From NCBI RefSeq assembly GCF_000963885.1, contig NZ_BALE01000007.1, positions 1 through 42,698 on the forward strand: a DNA stretch of 42,698 nucleotides, written 5' to 3'. Below, in pieces: positions 7,062 to 15,204 of this stretch. The stretch is from Tanticharoenia sakaeratensis NBRC 103193 (GTDB lineage Bacteria > Pseudomonadota > Alphaproteobacteria > Acetobacterales > Acetobacteraceae). Below the pieces are notes generated by a model, which made no database searches, was not told the origin of the DNA, and saw nothing but the letters and a program-made list of their open reading frames with translations. The first letter of the stretch is position 1. The number at the start of each line of letters is the position of its first letter. The position numbers and the translations under genes were made by a program.

Positions 7062-7828
7062 TGTGGGACGACGACACTCAAGACGAACGCTCACTTGCAG
7101 ACAAACTGGAAAAATTTCAGCGCGGCCTGCTCAATATAGCCACTGGCAAGGAGCGACCGCACTCAGAGACCTTTAAACGTCTCCGGCATGAATTACTGGC
7201 AGCGCCTGAATTGTCTACGCATCTGCCCGATTACATCAGAAAGGCTCGTGACCCGGACCAGTTCTGGGAATTCATCCAACCAAAATTCGCGACCTATCAG
7301 GAGAGACGACAGTTCATCCGGAACTCAATGCGTCCGGCGCTCGACCATCTTGAAGGCAATGAACGCTCACCAGGCGTAGAGCCTATTACCCAGAGCCTAA
7401 AAACATTTGATCCCGAGAACGTGGGAGCTGCTTGGCAGAAAGCTCTCGATCGCCGGAACGCCGACCCTGCTGGGGCCATCACGGCCGCCCGCTCGCTTCT
7501 TGAGACGGTATGCAAGCACATCCTGGATGATGCAGGCGCACCCTACAATAACAAGGCTGACGCAGGTGCGCTTTGGGCGCAGGCAGCGGCAGTCTTGAAC
7601 CTCGCTCCCCATCAGCACCAGGAAGAGGTTTTCCGAACTATTCTCGGCAACTGTCAGTCGGTCGTGAATGGTCTGGGCGCAATTCGCAACAAGGTCGGCG
7701 ATGCGCATGGGCAGGGACGTCGTCCGGTCAAACCAAAACCGCGACACGCCGAGCTTGCCGTAAATCTGGCAGGCACAATGGCCTCCTTTCTCATTCATAC
7801 CTGGAAAGACAAGACCGATGAAAGCTGA
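7058..7828 (+). CDS. Abortive-infection (Abi_C) HEPN-like protein
   Basis: This encodes 256 residues. The C-terminal half (about 137-250: DPAGAITAARSLLETVCKHIL ... AIRNKVGDAHGQG ... MASFLIHTW) fits the abortive-infection C-terminal domain (Abi_C, PF14355). It contains R210-N-K-V-G-D-A-H217, an R-x6-H element of the type used as the RNase active site in HEPN proteins. The N-terminal half is helical and not recognised. HEPN Abi proteins typically cleave RNA and arrest growth during phage infection (family knowledge). It is coupled to the XRE gene upstream and overlaps the Mrr nuclease gene by 11 nt, so the three should be produced together. Confidence 0.8.
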   Translation: MMWDDDTQDERSLADKLEKFQRGLLNIATGKERPHSETFKRLRHELLAAPELSTHLPDYIRKARDPDQFWEFIQPKFATYQERRQFIRNSMRPALDHLEGNERSPGVEPITQSLKTFDPENVGAAWQKALDRRNADPAGAITAARSLLETVCKHILDDAGAPYNNKADAGALWAQAAAVLNLAPHQHQEEVFRTILGNCQSVVNGLGAIRNKVGDAHGQGRRPVKPKPRHAELAVNLAGTMASFLIHTWKDKTDES

Positions 7829-9188
7829 GACGCGCTCAAGCATTCGGCAACGCGCGATCTCCGCAAAAGCGCTCATAGTAACAGCGTTTGTGCCTGTGCT
7901 TGCTGCAACCCTTCCGGTGCCTGCAAATGCTCAGGACATCTACCATCCGGCAGCGCCAGCCTATGCCTGCGTGAACCCACGCGCCACGCGCGCCCTCGCG
8001 AACCATGCGGACCCGCGTCAGAATGATTCCGGCTGGGTTCGTTTCGTTATCTCGGACGGCCGCTGCTTCATGGTGTCACCGAGCGAGAAGTGGGAAGCGA
8101 TCACCAGTCAGGGCGGCATGCTGCTTCTACGCCGTGATCCCCCTCGCGTCGGCATGCCACCGCTCTCCTTCCTGCCCGCGCAGGTCGTCACGGGCGCGCC
8201 ATCTCTGCCCGCCGCGGTGGCCGTTCCGCCGCCTGCCGACACGCTAGATAATCCCGCCGCCGGCGCGCTTTCCCCCGCCCCACCCATCGCGGGTGACACA
8301 GCGACCAGCACGTCGGATATCAGCCACATCCTCCCGGAGGGCTGGCAGAAGCCACGCCTAGCCGACCCGGACACCACACAGAGCAGCACGCATACCCCTG
8401 CACCATCGCCGGACGCGCCGAACACGACGCCGCGATCGACAACCGGCACACCGACAAGCGACAGCGGGGGCACCGCAGCACTGGTGATCGTTCTGATCTT
8501 CGCGGCCATCATCGCGGTCTGGTGGGTCCGTAGACGAGCCCGCGAGCAGCGCCTCCAGCACGCTTGGCAGGTGATCGACACCGAGATCGAGAGCCAGGCC
8601 AGCGCATTGCAGGTCCGCCGGATCCAGCTCGCCACGCCCGACCATTACGGCACCGTCAATCTCGTGAAATGGCATAAGGAGATCGAGTATTTCTGTTCGT
8701 CGCGGCTCGTGACGATCCTCAGCGCTGCCGGTTATGGCGACCAGTGGCCGCTGCTGTCGCAGCACACCTATCAGCGCGTCGAGGAAGTCGCCTCAAGGTC
8801 GAGGACCGGCACCGCGATTCCGCCGCGCTATATGAGCGACCCGCGCGTTTTCGACCCGCGCATGGACCCGATCGACTACGAGCGGCACTGCGCCCTCCTG
8901 CTGGAACAGGCCGGATGGGACGCCCGAGTGACACAGGCCAGCGGCGATCAGGGCGCGGACGTGATCGCGATCCGCAATGGCATGAAGATCGTGGTGCAGT
9001 GCAAGCTCTACAGCAGCCCGGTCGGCAACAAGGCGGTGCAGGAGGCCTACACCGCCAAACAGCACCAGGGCGCGGACGCCGCGATCGTGGTGACAAACGC
9101 CGAGTTTACCCCGCAGGCGCGCCAGTTGGCGAGCACGACGGGCGTTTATCTCCTGCACCACCAGCAGCTGCCGGAGTTTGCCGCGTAA
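7818..9188 (+). CDS. Membrane-anchored Mrr-type restriction endonuclease
   Basis: This encodes 456 residues. A signal-like segment occupies 15-38 (ALIVTAFVPVLAATLPVPANA). A predicted periplasmic part follows (about 40-218), with a small Cys-containing region at 49-105 and a Pro/Ser/Thr-rich linker. One transmembrane helix lies at 219-237 (TAALVIVLIFAAIIAVWW) with RRR after it. A cytoplasmic helix is followed by an Mrr_cat fold at about 348-450 (MDPIDYERHCALLLEQAGW, GDQGADVIA with Asp381, VVQCK with Gln394/Lys396). This is the D-x12-QxK nuclease signature. The positive-inside rule puts the nuclease in the cytoplasm. The start overlaps the Abi_C gene end by 11 nt. Confidence 0.85.
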   Translation: MKAETRSSIRQRAISAKALIVTAFVPVLAATLPVPANAQDIYHPAAPAYACVNPRATRALANHADPRQNDSGWVRFVISDGRCFMVSPSEKWEAITSQGGMLLLRRDPPRVGMPPLSFLPAQVVTGAPSLPAAVAVPPPADTLDNPAAGALSPAPPIAGDTATSTSDISHILPEGWQKPRLADPDTTQSSTHTPAPSPDAPNTTPRSTTGTPTSDSGGTAALVIVLIFAAIIAVWWVRRRAREQRLQHAWQVIDTEIESQASALQVRRIQLATPDHYGTVNLVKWHKEIEYFCSSRLVTILSAAGYGDQWPLLSQHTYQRVEEVASRSRTGTAIPPRYMSDPRVFDPRMDPIDYERHCALLLEQAGWDARVTQASGDQGADVIAIRNGMKIVVQCKLYSSPVGNKAVQEAYTAKQHQGADAAIVVTNAEFTPQARQLASTTGVYLLHHQQLPEFAA

Positions 9189-9280
9189 GCGGCGGCACGC
9201 GGGCGTGTAGCGAAAGAACCGGTACGCCACGTTCCTGAGTCGTCGTTTCTCAGCATCTGATGCTGGCGCTGTAGTGCGCT

Positions 9281-9697
9281 CTATCGGGCGAGCCACCGTT
9301 GAAGAGCTGCCTCGCTTTTTGTCCACGGAAGCGCCAAAAACGTGCCGGGCTTCGCCTTTCCGGCGCTCTCCAGTATCGTTGGCCACCACCACATCATCAT
9401 GCGAGCCCGATTGAGAGTGTCGCGCTCCTGATTCCAGCCTTTTGCGCAGATAAGCGCGATGGCACCTGTATCCCGGATCGCTTCGATCTCGTGCCGACGC
9501 CGCGCCATCGCCCTGTCAGCGGTGACCAGCACGGTTAAAAGCGATTGATCAGCCAATATGCGAAAAAGATTGACGTCCTTCGTCCCTTCGAGCTCCAAGT
9601 CACGAACCGATGTCACCTGATGACCGGAGTATTCGGCAAACGGCCTCAGGCAGCGTGCTATGAGAGGGGGATGATTCTCATCGAAGACAAACCTCAC
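9281..9697 (-). CDS. PIN-like toxin (DUF5615/VapC45-like)
   Basis: This encodes 138 residues. It starts MRFVFDENHPPLIARCLRPF, the D-E-N opening of DUF5615/PIN-like toxins, and has VTADRAMARRRHEIEAIRDTGAIAL as the second acidic motif. It is expected to be a Mg2+-dependent RNase whose activity is blocked by the protein encoded immediately upstream. The start overlaps that gene's stop (ATGA at 9694-9697), a standard antitoxin-first arrangement. It converges with the Mrr nuclease gene. Confidence 0.85.
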   Translation of the reverse strand: MRFVFDENHPPLIARCLRPFAEYSGHQVTSVRDLELEGTKDVNLFRILADQSLLTVLVTADRAMARRRHEIEAIRDTGAIALICAKGWNQERDTLNRARMMMWWWPTILESAGKAKPGTFLALPWTKSEAALQRWLAR

Positions 9698-10359
9698 GCG
9701 GCCATGCGCTTGCCGTAGCGGAGTTCGAAGGCAGCCGCTTCCCTCACCGCATTTTCCGGGACTTCCCAGTCCTTGGCCACACGCGCCACGTCACCTTGAG
9801 CCGTCCACAGCGCCTCGGAGAGGATCTCGGTGGGCACCCCGGTCTCGCCATCGATCGGCCGACCAAACCGCCGCGTAGGATCAATAACGACTCTGGGCTC
9901 GTCGGCGCTAGGGCGCCATGATTTGACGAGCCCGTCCGCGTCGCCGAACTTGAGAGACTTTCGGAAGCTGCCCTCCAAGACCTCGAACATCGCTCCGTTG
10001 CCGCTCATCAGGTCGATCAGCCCCCGATCGTGGGTAACGTCACGGGTTTCGAGCCAAATCGTCTTGCCATCTGTGTGGAATTGCTCGCAGGCGAATGGAT
10101 GCTCGGTTCCGAGCTTTTGCCGCGCCTTATCTAGCATGGTTCTGATGGCCTGAAGAGAGACCCGCTGGCCGCGCAACTCTGCAAGAAAGCGCATTTCGAT
10201 AAGATTAACGAAGCTCAACGCGTCCTGCCCATCCTGCGCCCGGAGATCCGGCGTTAGAACGGCATCGGCCCCACGACCGAAAACCCACTGGCGCACTTTC
10301 CCCGGCGGCAACTGCAATAGACGCGCAGCAACAGGGATCGGGTAGGCACCGAGCCCCAT
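9694..10359 (-). CDS. DUF433-type antitoxin with HTH (VapB45-like)
   Basis: This encodes 221 residues. The N-terminus (YPIPVAARLLQLPPGKVRQWVFGR) is a MerR-like HTH. The middle (DALSFVNLIEMRFLAELRGQRVSLQAIRTMLDKAR) is typical of the antitoxins that partner DUF5615 toxins. The C-terminus holds the DUF433 signature: VIDPTRRFGRPIDGETGVPTEIL ... VAKDWEVPENAVREAAAFEL. It is expected to bind the operon promoter and neutralise the toxin encoded next. The 197-bp region upstream (10360-10556) shows no gene and should hold the promoter. Confidence 0.85.
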   Translation of the reverse strand: MGLGAYPIPVAARLLQLPPGKVRQWVFGRGADAVLTPDLRAQDGQDALSFVNLIEMRFLAELRGQRVSLQAIRTMLDKARQKLGTEHPFACEQFHTDGKTIWLETRDVTHDRGLIDLMSGNGAMFEVLEGSFRKSLKFGDADGLVKSWRPSADEPRVVIDPTRRFGRPIDGETGVPTEILSEALWTAQGDVARVAKDWEVPENAVREAAAFELRYGKRMAA

Positions 10360-10556
10360 AATGTTGAGGACGTGATTCAGGGAGAATCTCCGAGAGCAGT
10401 CTTAGCGCGTTAGGTGAACGCGCGACAAAGAGACGAGAGGAAGCAACGCGAGGCTTTCGCTATCCCAACCTCCGTGTCAATCAAATTGGATTGCCAAAGT
10501 TCATGCGCCATTCGGCAGCAGGGAAAATAAGTCGGTTGGTGCTACTACACGACCAG

Positions 10557-11120
10557 TCAGAAGAGCTCTTTCCAGTCCCGCAGGAAGGCGACGGTTTCCG
10601 CCAGTCCTTGACGTGCCAAAGTGTCGAGCATGTCTTGCGGTGATGCAGGGGGCTTTTGCAGGCGACCACGGACAGCCCGCACGGCGCCGAGCGCGATGGC
10701 TGGATCGAGGTCAAGCGCATGACGGATAAACACGTCTGGGTGCTGCACTTCGATCCCGAACGGGCTGACAGCCGATGCCGGAAAATCCTTTAGGTTCAAC
10801 GTCACGATTACATCGGCGCGCGCAACGATGGCCGCCGCCAAGACATGGCGATCGTCAGGATCTGGCAGCGTCAGGCCCGAAATCAGCGCCTCGTAGCCAA
10901 CGACGAGGCAATCCTCGATCGCCTCGTTCATCAAAGCTCGTGTACGCGCCAGCCTGTCCACGAGGTCAGGCCGCTTTTGGGCGACATTGCGCGTCCATTC
11001 GTCATGGATGGCTTCGGTCCAACGGGCACGATACAGCCGCGTACGCGCCAGTTGCATCAGCAGATCACGCAGCGGCGCCGGATAGAGGACACAGGCGTCC
11101 AGAACCGCCGTGAAGGCCAT
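10557..11120 (-). CDS. PIN-domain toxin (VapC-like, PIN_3)
   Basis: This encodes 187 residues with a PIN fold. Acidic residues are Asp8 (FTAVLDACVLYP), Glu41 (IHDEWTR), Asp88-90 (PDPDDRHVLAAAIVARADVIVT) and Asp112 (NLKDFP). It is probably an RNase toxin. It starts directly after the stop of the HTH antitoxin gene (TAA then ATG), consistent with coupled translation. It is the second, unrelated PIN module in a row, and both are oriented the same way next to the island integrase. Confidence 0.88.
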   Translation of the reverse strand: MAFTAVLDACVLYPAPLRDLLMQLARTRLYRARWTEAIHDEWTRNVAQKRPDLVDRLARTRALMNEAIEDCLVVGYEALISGLTLPDPDDRHVLAAAIVARADVIVTLNLKDFPASAVSPFGIEVQHPDVFIRHALDLDPAIALGAVRAVRGRLQKPPASPQDMLDTLARQGLAETVAFLRDWKELF

Positions 11121-11585
11121 TTAGTAATCCATGGCCAGTTCTTGCGCCTCTGCTGCCAACTCGTTCATGACCTCGTCCGCCGCCGCGTCCCGACGATGCA
11201 TGTAAGCCATCAGATCACCAAAGGCGACGCGCCGATGAGTGCCTACCCGCTCGAACGGTAGCACTTGCTTCTCCAGCAGCCCCACAAGGTAGGGCCGGGA
11301 TACATTGAGCATGTCCGCCGCCTGTTGCGTGGTCAGAGCTGCACCGCGCGGAATGACGGATACCGCCCGCCCTTCTGCGAGATACGCGAGGATATCCGTC
11401 AACAGCGTCACCGCCTGTGCGGGCAAAACAAAAGTCTGGCGCTCGTCCGAATCAGCATAGGCCTCAACGCGCACGCAGCCACGCCCACTGAAGCGCGCCA
11501 GCGCGCGACCAGCTTCGGTTGCAGCTGTCCGATCGGCATCATTCAGAAAGCCGGGCTCGATCTGTTTCACAACAGCCATTGTCAT
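11121..11585 (-). CDS. Excisionase-family HTH antitoxin
   Basis: This encodes 154 residues. The N-terminal half contains FVLPAQAVTLLTDILAYLAEGRAVSVIP. An HTH_17 domain at about 83-130 (LTTQQAADMLNVSRPYLVGLLEKQVLPFERVGTHRRVAFGDLMAYM) is followed by an acidic tail. This architecture is the usual partner of PIN_3 toxins. A good ribosome binding site (GGAGG, 6 nt before ATG 11585) supports the start. It should repress its own operon and neutralise the toxin. Confidence 0.88.
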   Translation of the reverse strand: MTMAVVKQIEPGFLNDADRTAATEAGRALARFSGRGCVRVEAYADSDERQTFVLPAQAVTLLTDILAYLAEGRAVSVIPRGAALTTQQAADMLNVSRPYLVGLLEKQVLPFERVGTHRRVAFGDLMAYMHRRDAAADEVMNELAAEAQELAMDY

Positions 11586-11660
11586 GCGGCACCTCCCTGC
11601 GTCACGTAGGACATCTCCTATTTAAACGAAATAACCGCAACGGGGGTTAACGACCGTTAA

Positions 11661-13067
11661 TCAATTTTTCTTACCGATCGCTACGACATTGCCGCCTACC
11701 CGTACGTTCCCGACTGCCAACACCTGCCGCGCCCAGAGCTCCAGCGCCTCGGCCCGCTCCGCCTCGAACTGGTGACGCTGGTAGATCATCGCAACGGCGC
11801 CAAGCGCCCTTGGCTTGTGGCTGAGGATCAGATCAGCGACATGCGGGGGCACCTTTAGCTTTGCCAGCATTGTGACGCCCGTTCGGCGGAAATCATGCAG
11901 CCGCCATTCGGACGCCGGCAGGGCGTCAGCTTTCTTTCCCGCGTTATTTAGACACTGCCGCCTTTCTTCGGTCGAACGAAGCCCTCTTTTTTTTGAAGCT
12001 GAGGGCGGCTGCACGCCACCTTCGGCCGCTTCATCAGCCGAGAGCCTCCGCAGCCTCTCCATGGCCTTCTGCACGCCGGAAACGACGGTGCGCCCCGTTG
12101 TCGTGAAAACGAGCGGCGAAGGCGCTCCAGTCTCCGGATCATGCCAACGCGGCATGCTAGCGAGGATCGCGCGGGCTTCTGGAGCCAAGTGAACGATATG
12201 TGCTTGCCCGTTCTTCGACCGCTCTGGCGGCAGCGTCCATGTCGCACCATCGGTCGACAACTCCGCCCAGCGCATCCCCAGCACCTCAGCTCGCCGTTGC
12301 AAGGTCAGGATCAGAAGCCGAAAGTAGGGACCGAACGGGTAGGCCATGCCGCTGGCCGCCCGCCAGATTGCGCCAAGCTCAGCATCCTGCAGCACCCTAT
12401 CGCGTGACGCCTCTCGGCTATCGATCACCACCTCCGCGAAAGGATTAACCGTCAGGAGGCGACGGTTCACGGCCCATACGAACATGGCACGACCGTAGGT
12501 TCGCAGCCGTCGCGCCGTTGTAGGGTGATCGCGGTCGATCTCGTCCAAGCGGAGCTGGATCAGCGCCGCGTCGAGCTCATGGGCCGGTTTCGTCAGGGCT
12601 CGCGCGAAATGCCGCCTGATCGTGCCACTCGTATCCCGTCTATGGGCAACGCTAGCGTGTTTCAACGGTCCGGCAAGCCAACGCTCGATGAGGCCGTCGA
12701 GTGTCAGAGCATCGAGTTCCGCCGCTTTCCGGCGTGCTTCGACCTTGGCCGCCGCCTGCTCGCGCGCCGACTGGCGTTCTCCAGCAGGGTCGCGGCCCGC
12801 CAGAACGTCTCCGCGCGCGACCTCGGCAAGTTTGCGGGCCGCTGCAGGCGTCAATTCGCCGTAGGCTCCTAGCGTTAGGCGCCTGACGCGGCCGATGAGC
12901 TTGTACTGAAACAAAAAGATCTTCGACCCGGAGGCGTTCACGCGGACACCGAAGCCCTTCAGTTCGTCGTCCATGAACATCGCGTCCCGCTTCCCCGGCG
13001 GGCAGACCAAGGCGTCGATTTCCCGCTTTCCGAGCCTCACGGGAACACCCGGAACACCTTGGAACAC
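11661..13067 (-). CDS. Tyrosine recombinase, island integrase
   Basis: This encodes 468 residues: DUF4102 arm-binding domain (KREIDALVCPPGKRDAMFMDDELKGFGVRV), core-binding domain and catalytic domain with Arg259 (LQRRAEVLGMRW), His391/Arg394 (HDFRR), His417 and Tyr429. A charged insertion of about 45 residues sits between catalytic boxes (about 342-386). The first codons (MFQGVPGVPV) are made of upstream repeat DNA, so GTG 13040 (VRLGKREI) is a plausible true start. It lies 300 bp from a tRNA-Thr 3' fragment, the presumed attachment site, so this is probably the integrase that inserted the island. Confidence 0.93.
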   Translation of the reverse strand: MFQGVPGVPVRLGKREIDALVCPPGKRDAMFMDDELKGFGVRVNASGSKIFLFQYKLIGRVRRLTLGAYGELTPAAARKLAEVARGDVLAGRDPAGERQSAREQAAAKVEARRKAAELDALTLDGLIERWLAGPLKHASVAHRRDTSGTIRRHFARALTKPAHELDAALIQLRLDEIDRDHPTTARRLRTYGRAMFVWAVNRRLLTVNPFAEVVIDSREASRDRVLQDAELGAIWRAASGMAYPFGPYFRLLILTLQRRAEVLGMRWAELSTDGATWTLPPERSKNGQAHIVHLAPEARAILASMPRWHDPETGAPSPLVFTTTGRTVVSGVQKAMERLRRLSADEAAEGGVQPPSASKKRGLRSTEERRQCLNNAGKKADALPASEWRLHDFRRTGVTMLAKLKVPPHVADLILSHKPRALGAVAMIYQRHQFEAERAEALELWARQVLAVGNVRVGGNVVAIGKKN

Positions 13068-13179
13068 CTTTCAAACTCGAAGGTGTTCCCGCCCTGAGAG
13101 GAGAAAACACAAGAAAGACAATATATTACTATGTGTGGAACACCTAGAACACATAGAACACCTACATTTATGTGTTCCC
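13042..13179. repeat. Phased GGAACACCT repeats upstream of integrase
   Basis: Copies of GGAACACC(T) occur on the plus strand at 13042, 13051, 13061, 13137, 13147 (GAACACATA variant) and 13156. Inverted copies are at 13081-13090 (AGGTGTTCCC) and 13171-13179 (TGTGTTCCC). Within clusters the spacing is 9-10 bp, about one helical turn. Their position between the integrase start and the attachment site suits integrase arm-type or excisionase sites, or operators for the integrase promoter (inference). Confidence 0.6.
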
Positions 13180-13366
13180 GACATTCGCTCATAAGCCGCA
13201 CTCCATGCCGCCCGATTCCCGGACTCTTTCCGGACTCCTATGAATCCGTAACCCATGCAGTTTGCTGCGTCTCTTTGCGCAAGGCCATCCCATAGGAGTC
13301 CCGGAAGACTGCCGTTTTTTCGTCTTCTTGCGCGTCTATGCGTCTCTCTGCACGACAGTCTGGGCT

Positions 13367-13413
13367 GTTTCGTAATCAGTAGGTCCTCGGTTCAATTCCG
13401 AGTGTCGGCACCA
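13367..13413 (+). pseudogene. 3' half of tRNA-Thr(CGU): island attachment site
   Basis: The sequence contains the anticodon loop TTCGTAA, a variable loop, a perfect T arm (CTCGG-TTCAATT-CCGAG) and an acceptor 3' strand GTCGGC-A-CCA. The matching 5' half (expected GCCGAC..., D arm) is absent: the upstream bases do not pair. This is what site-specific integration into a tRNA gene leaves at the distal island end. The intact tRNA should lie at the other end, beyond the left edge. Identity as tRNA-Thr rests on the CGU anticodon and acceptor. Confidence 0.75.
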
Positions 13414-13500
13414 CGCTTCCCAGATCATGATCCGGATATCCGCAAGCTGCCTTGCCGTATTGCGGTCGGCGGGCGTATCGAGGCTGTTATCCAGAAACGC

Positions 13501-13534
13501 AAAAAGGCCGGCAGAGATACTCCGCCGGCCTTTG
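13501..13534 (-). terminator. Intrinsic terminator of MFS gene
   Basis: A perfect 10-bp stem, AAAGGCCGGC / GCCGGCCTTT, has an 11-nt loop and five A on the plus strand, which read as a U run on the minus transcript. It lies 20 nt past the stop of the minus-strand MFS gene, at the chromosome side of the attachment site. Confidence 0.85.
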
Positions 13535-13553
13535 TTCCGGGAAGAAGCCTTGC

Positions 13554-15041
13554 TCACGCAGCTTCGTCGACGGAGATCTGCTTGTTTTCCCGCGTCGGGC
13601 GGAACCTGCCCTCGTGAAGCGCCAGTTCGATATCCTCGAGAGACGCACCCGAGGTCTCGGGAACAAGAAAGAACACGAACAGCACGGCCGCCAGGTTGAC
13701 CCCGGCATAGAACCACATCGTGCCTCCGAGCGTGATGAGCTGCACCAGTGTCAGTGCAGTGCCTGTCACCAGAAGGTCGGCTCCCCAGAGTGTCGCGGCG
13801 TGCAGGGACGTCGCCTGACCGCGCATCGACAGCGGGAACATCTCGGCGCCCAGCAGCCAGCCGCAGACCTGGATGCCGCCTGAGTTGAAAGCCATGAATG
13901 CCAGAAGGAACACGACTACCAGATACGACCCGATCGACCCAGGCGCGGGATGAACGGCGAATGTGATGCCGAGGCCGACAAGGCTCAGGGCCGCACCCGG
14001 TTCCATGATGAGCATCAGGCGACGACGCCCCACGCGATCGACGATCAGCGACCCCGTCAGTGTCATGATGCAGTAGACGGCCGCCACGCCGAGGCTGGCG
14101 AGCAATGCGGAATTCGACCCGAAGCCCGCGTCGCGCAGGAAGGTCGGCGCGTAATAGATCATCATCTCCAGGCCGCCGCACTGCGTGAAGAAGGCAACTC
14201 CCAAAGCGGCCACCAGGGCGGGCCGCACCCACGGACGCATCAGGCCCTTCCAGCCGCGATTGCGCGGGTTCACGTTCTCGGCATTCTCGCGGATATCCTG
14301 CAGTTCCTTGCGCACCTGCCGCCGCGATGTGCGAATGCGTGACAACTGGGCGACAGCCACGCGGATACCTTCGTTTTCCGCAGTCCAGCGCGGGCTCTTT
14401 GGCAGAAAGAAGCTCGAGCAGAACACGAGGAAGGCGGGCCCTGCCGCCAGCCCGACCATCGGCCGCCATCCCCAGGCCTCACGGGCCGCAAAACCGATGA
14501 TGTTGGCCAGAAGAATGCCGATACCGATCGCGACGTTGAACAGCGTCACCAGACTGCCGCGCTTTTCCTGCGGGGCGAGCTCGGAGATATACATGGGAAC
14601 GACCTGCGTGGAGCCGCCCACGGCAAAACCCAGAAACACGCGCGCGATGATCAGCGAAACGACACCGGGCGAAAACGCGCAGGCCAGCGCGCCGATCACG
14701 AACCCGCCGGATACGATGCACAGCGATGCACGCCGGCCGTATTTCTCGGACAGCTGCCCTGTGAGCACCGCGCCCGCCATCGCACCGAGCAGGATCGCGG
14801 ACGTCACGAGCTCCTGCGCCGTGCTACCGAGGTGAAAATCCTCGGCGATCAGTTGGAGCGTTCCCGAAATAATGCCGGTATCATAACCGTACAGCCCGCC
14901 ACAGACTGCGGCGACGCCTGCGGCAAGCGCCAGCGTCCGCCGCGCATAGGGTGAGACTTCAATAGGTTGATCGTAATGCCCACCTGACGTCGGGGCGTCG
15001 TGCGAAGCTGCTGTGTTGTGATTTTCGGCCTGATTCTGCAT
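13554..15041 (-). CDS. MFS sugar porter (GalP/XylE-like)
   Basis: This 495-residue, 12-helix transporter carries sugar-porter signatures: GYDTGIISGTL in helix 1, GQLSEKYGRRASL after helix 2, RVFLGFAVGGSTQVVPMYISELAPQEKRG, a long central loop beginning PKSPRW, and a C-terminal PETSGASLEDIE. It probably imports a hexose or related sugar with protons across the inner membrane; the substrate is not deducible. It is a single-gene unit with its own terminator, directly next to the island junction, and was presumably chromosomal before integration. Confidence 0.9.
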   Translation of the reverse strand: MQNQAENHNTAASHDAPTSGGHYDQPIEVSPYARRTLALAAGVAAVCGGLYGYDTGIISGTLQLIAEDFHLGSTAQELVTSAILLGAMAGAVLTGQLSEKYGRRASLCIVSGGFVIGALACAFSPGVVSLIIARVFLGFAVGGSTQVVPMYISELAPQEKRGSLVTLFNVAIGIGILLANIIGFAAREAWGWRPMVGLAAGPAFLVFCSSFFLPKSPRWTAENEGIRVAVAQLSRIRTSRRQVRKELQDIRENAENVNPRNRGWKGLMRPWVRPALVAALGVAFFTQCGGLEMMIYYAPTFLRDAGFGSNSALLASLGVAAVYCIMTLTGSLIVDRVGRRRLMLIMEPGAALSLVGLGITFAVHPAPGSIGSYLVVVFLLAFMAFNSGGIQVCGWLLGAEMFPLSMRGQATSLHAATLWGADLLVTGTALTLVQLITLGGTMWFYAGVNLAAVLFVFFLVPETSGASLEDIELALHEGRFRPTRENKQISVDEAA

Positions 15042-15204
15042 GACGGCATAACTCTCGACGGGCGGGCGGGTTCTTCAACCTTTTCCCAAACCCGTGCCTC
15101 TTGCGCAACGACGTCGCGGTCAAGACGGTTTGGACGTAGGCGCTGCACCGGCGATCGGCTAGACTTTGCCTCGCAACCACAGCAGATGGATCGACACCCG
15201 CGCC

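Noticed and set aside
13040-13180. CRISPR array
   Set aside because: Repeat units are only 8-10 bp, contiguous or irregularly spaced, with inverted copies and no cas genes.
1-13413. Complete prophage
   Set aside because: There are no capsid, tail, portal, terminase or replication genes. Integrases and HTH proteins alone indicate an island.
13338-13413. Intact tRNA at the island junction
   Set aside because: The 5' acceptor strand and D arm do not match or pair; only the 3' half is tRNA.
13336-14469. 377-codon minus-strand frame next to the attachment site
   Set aside because: It lies in another frame of the MFS sugar porter and its composition is Arg/Gly-rich noise.
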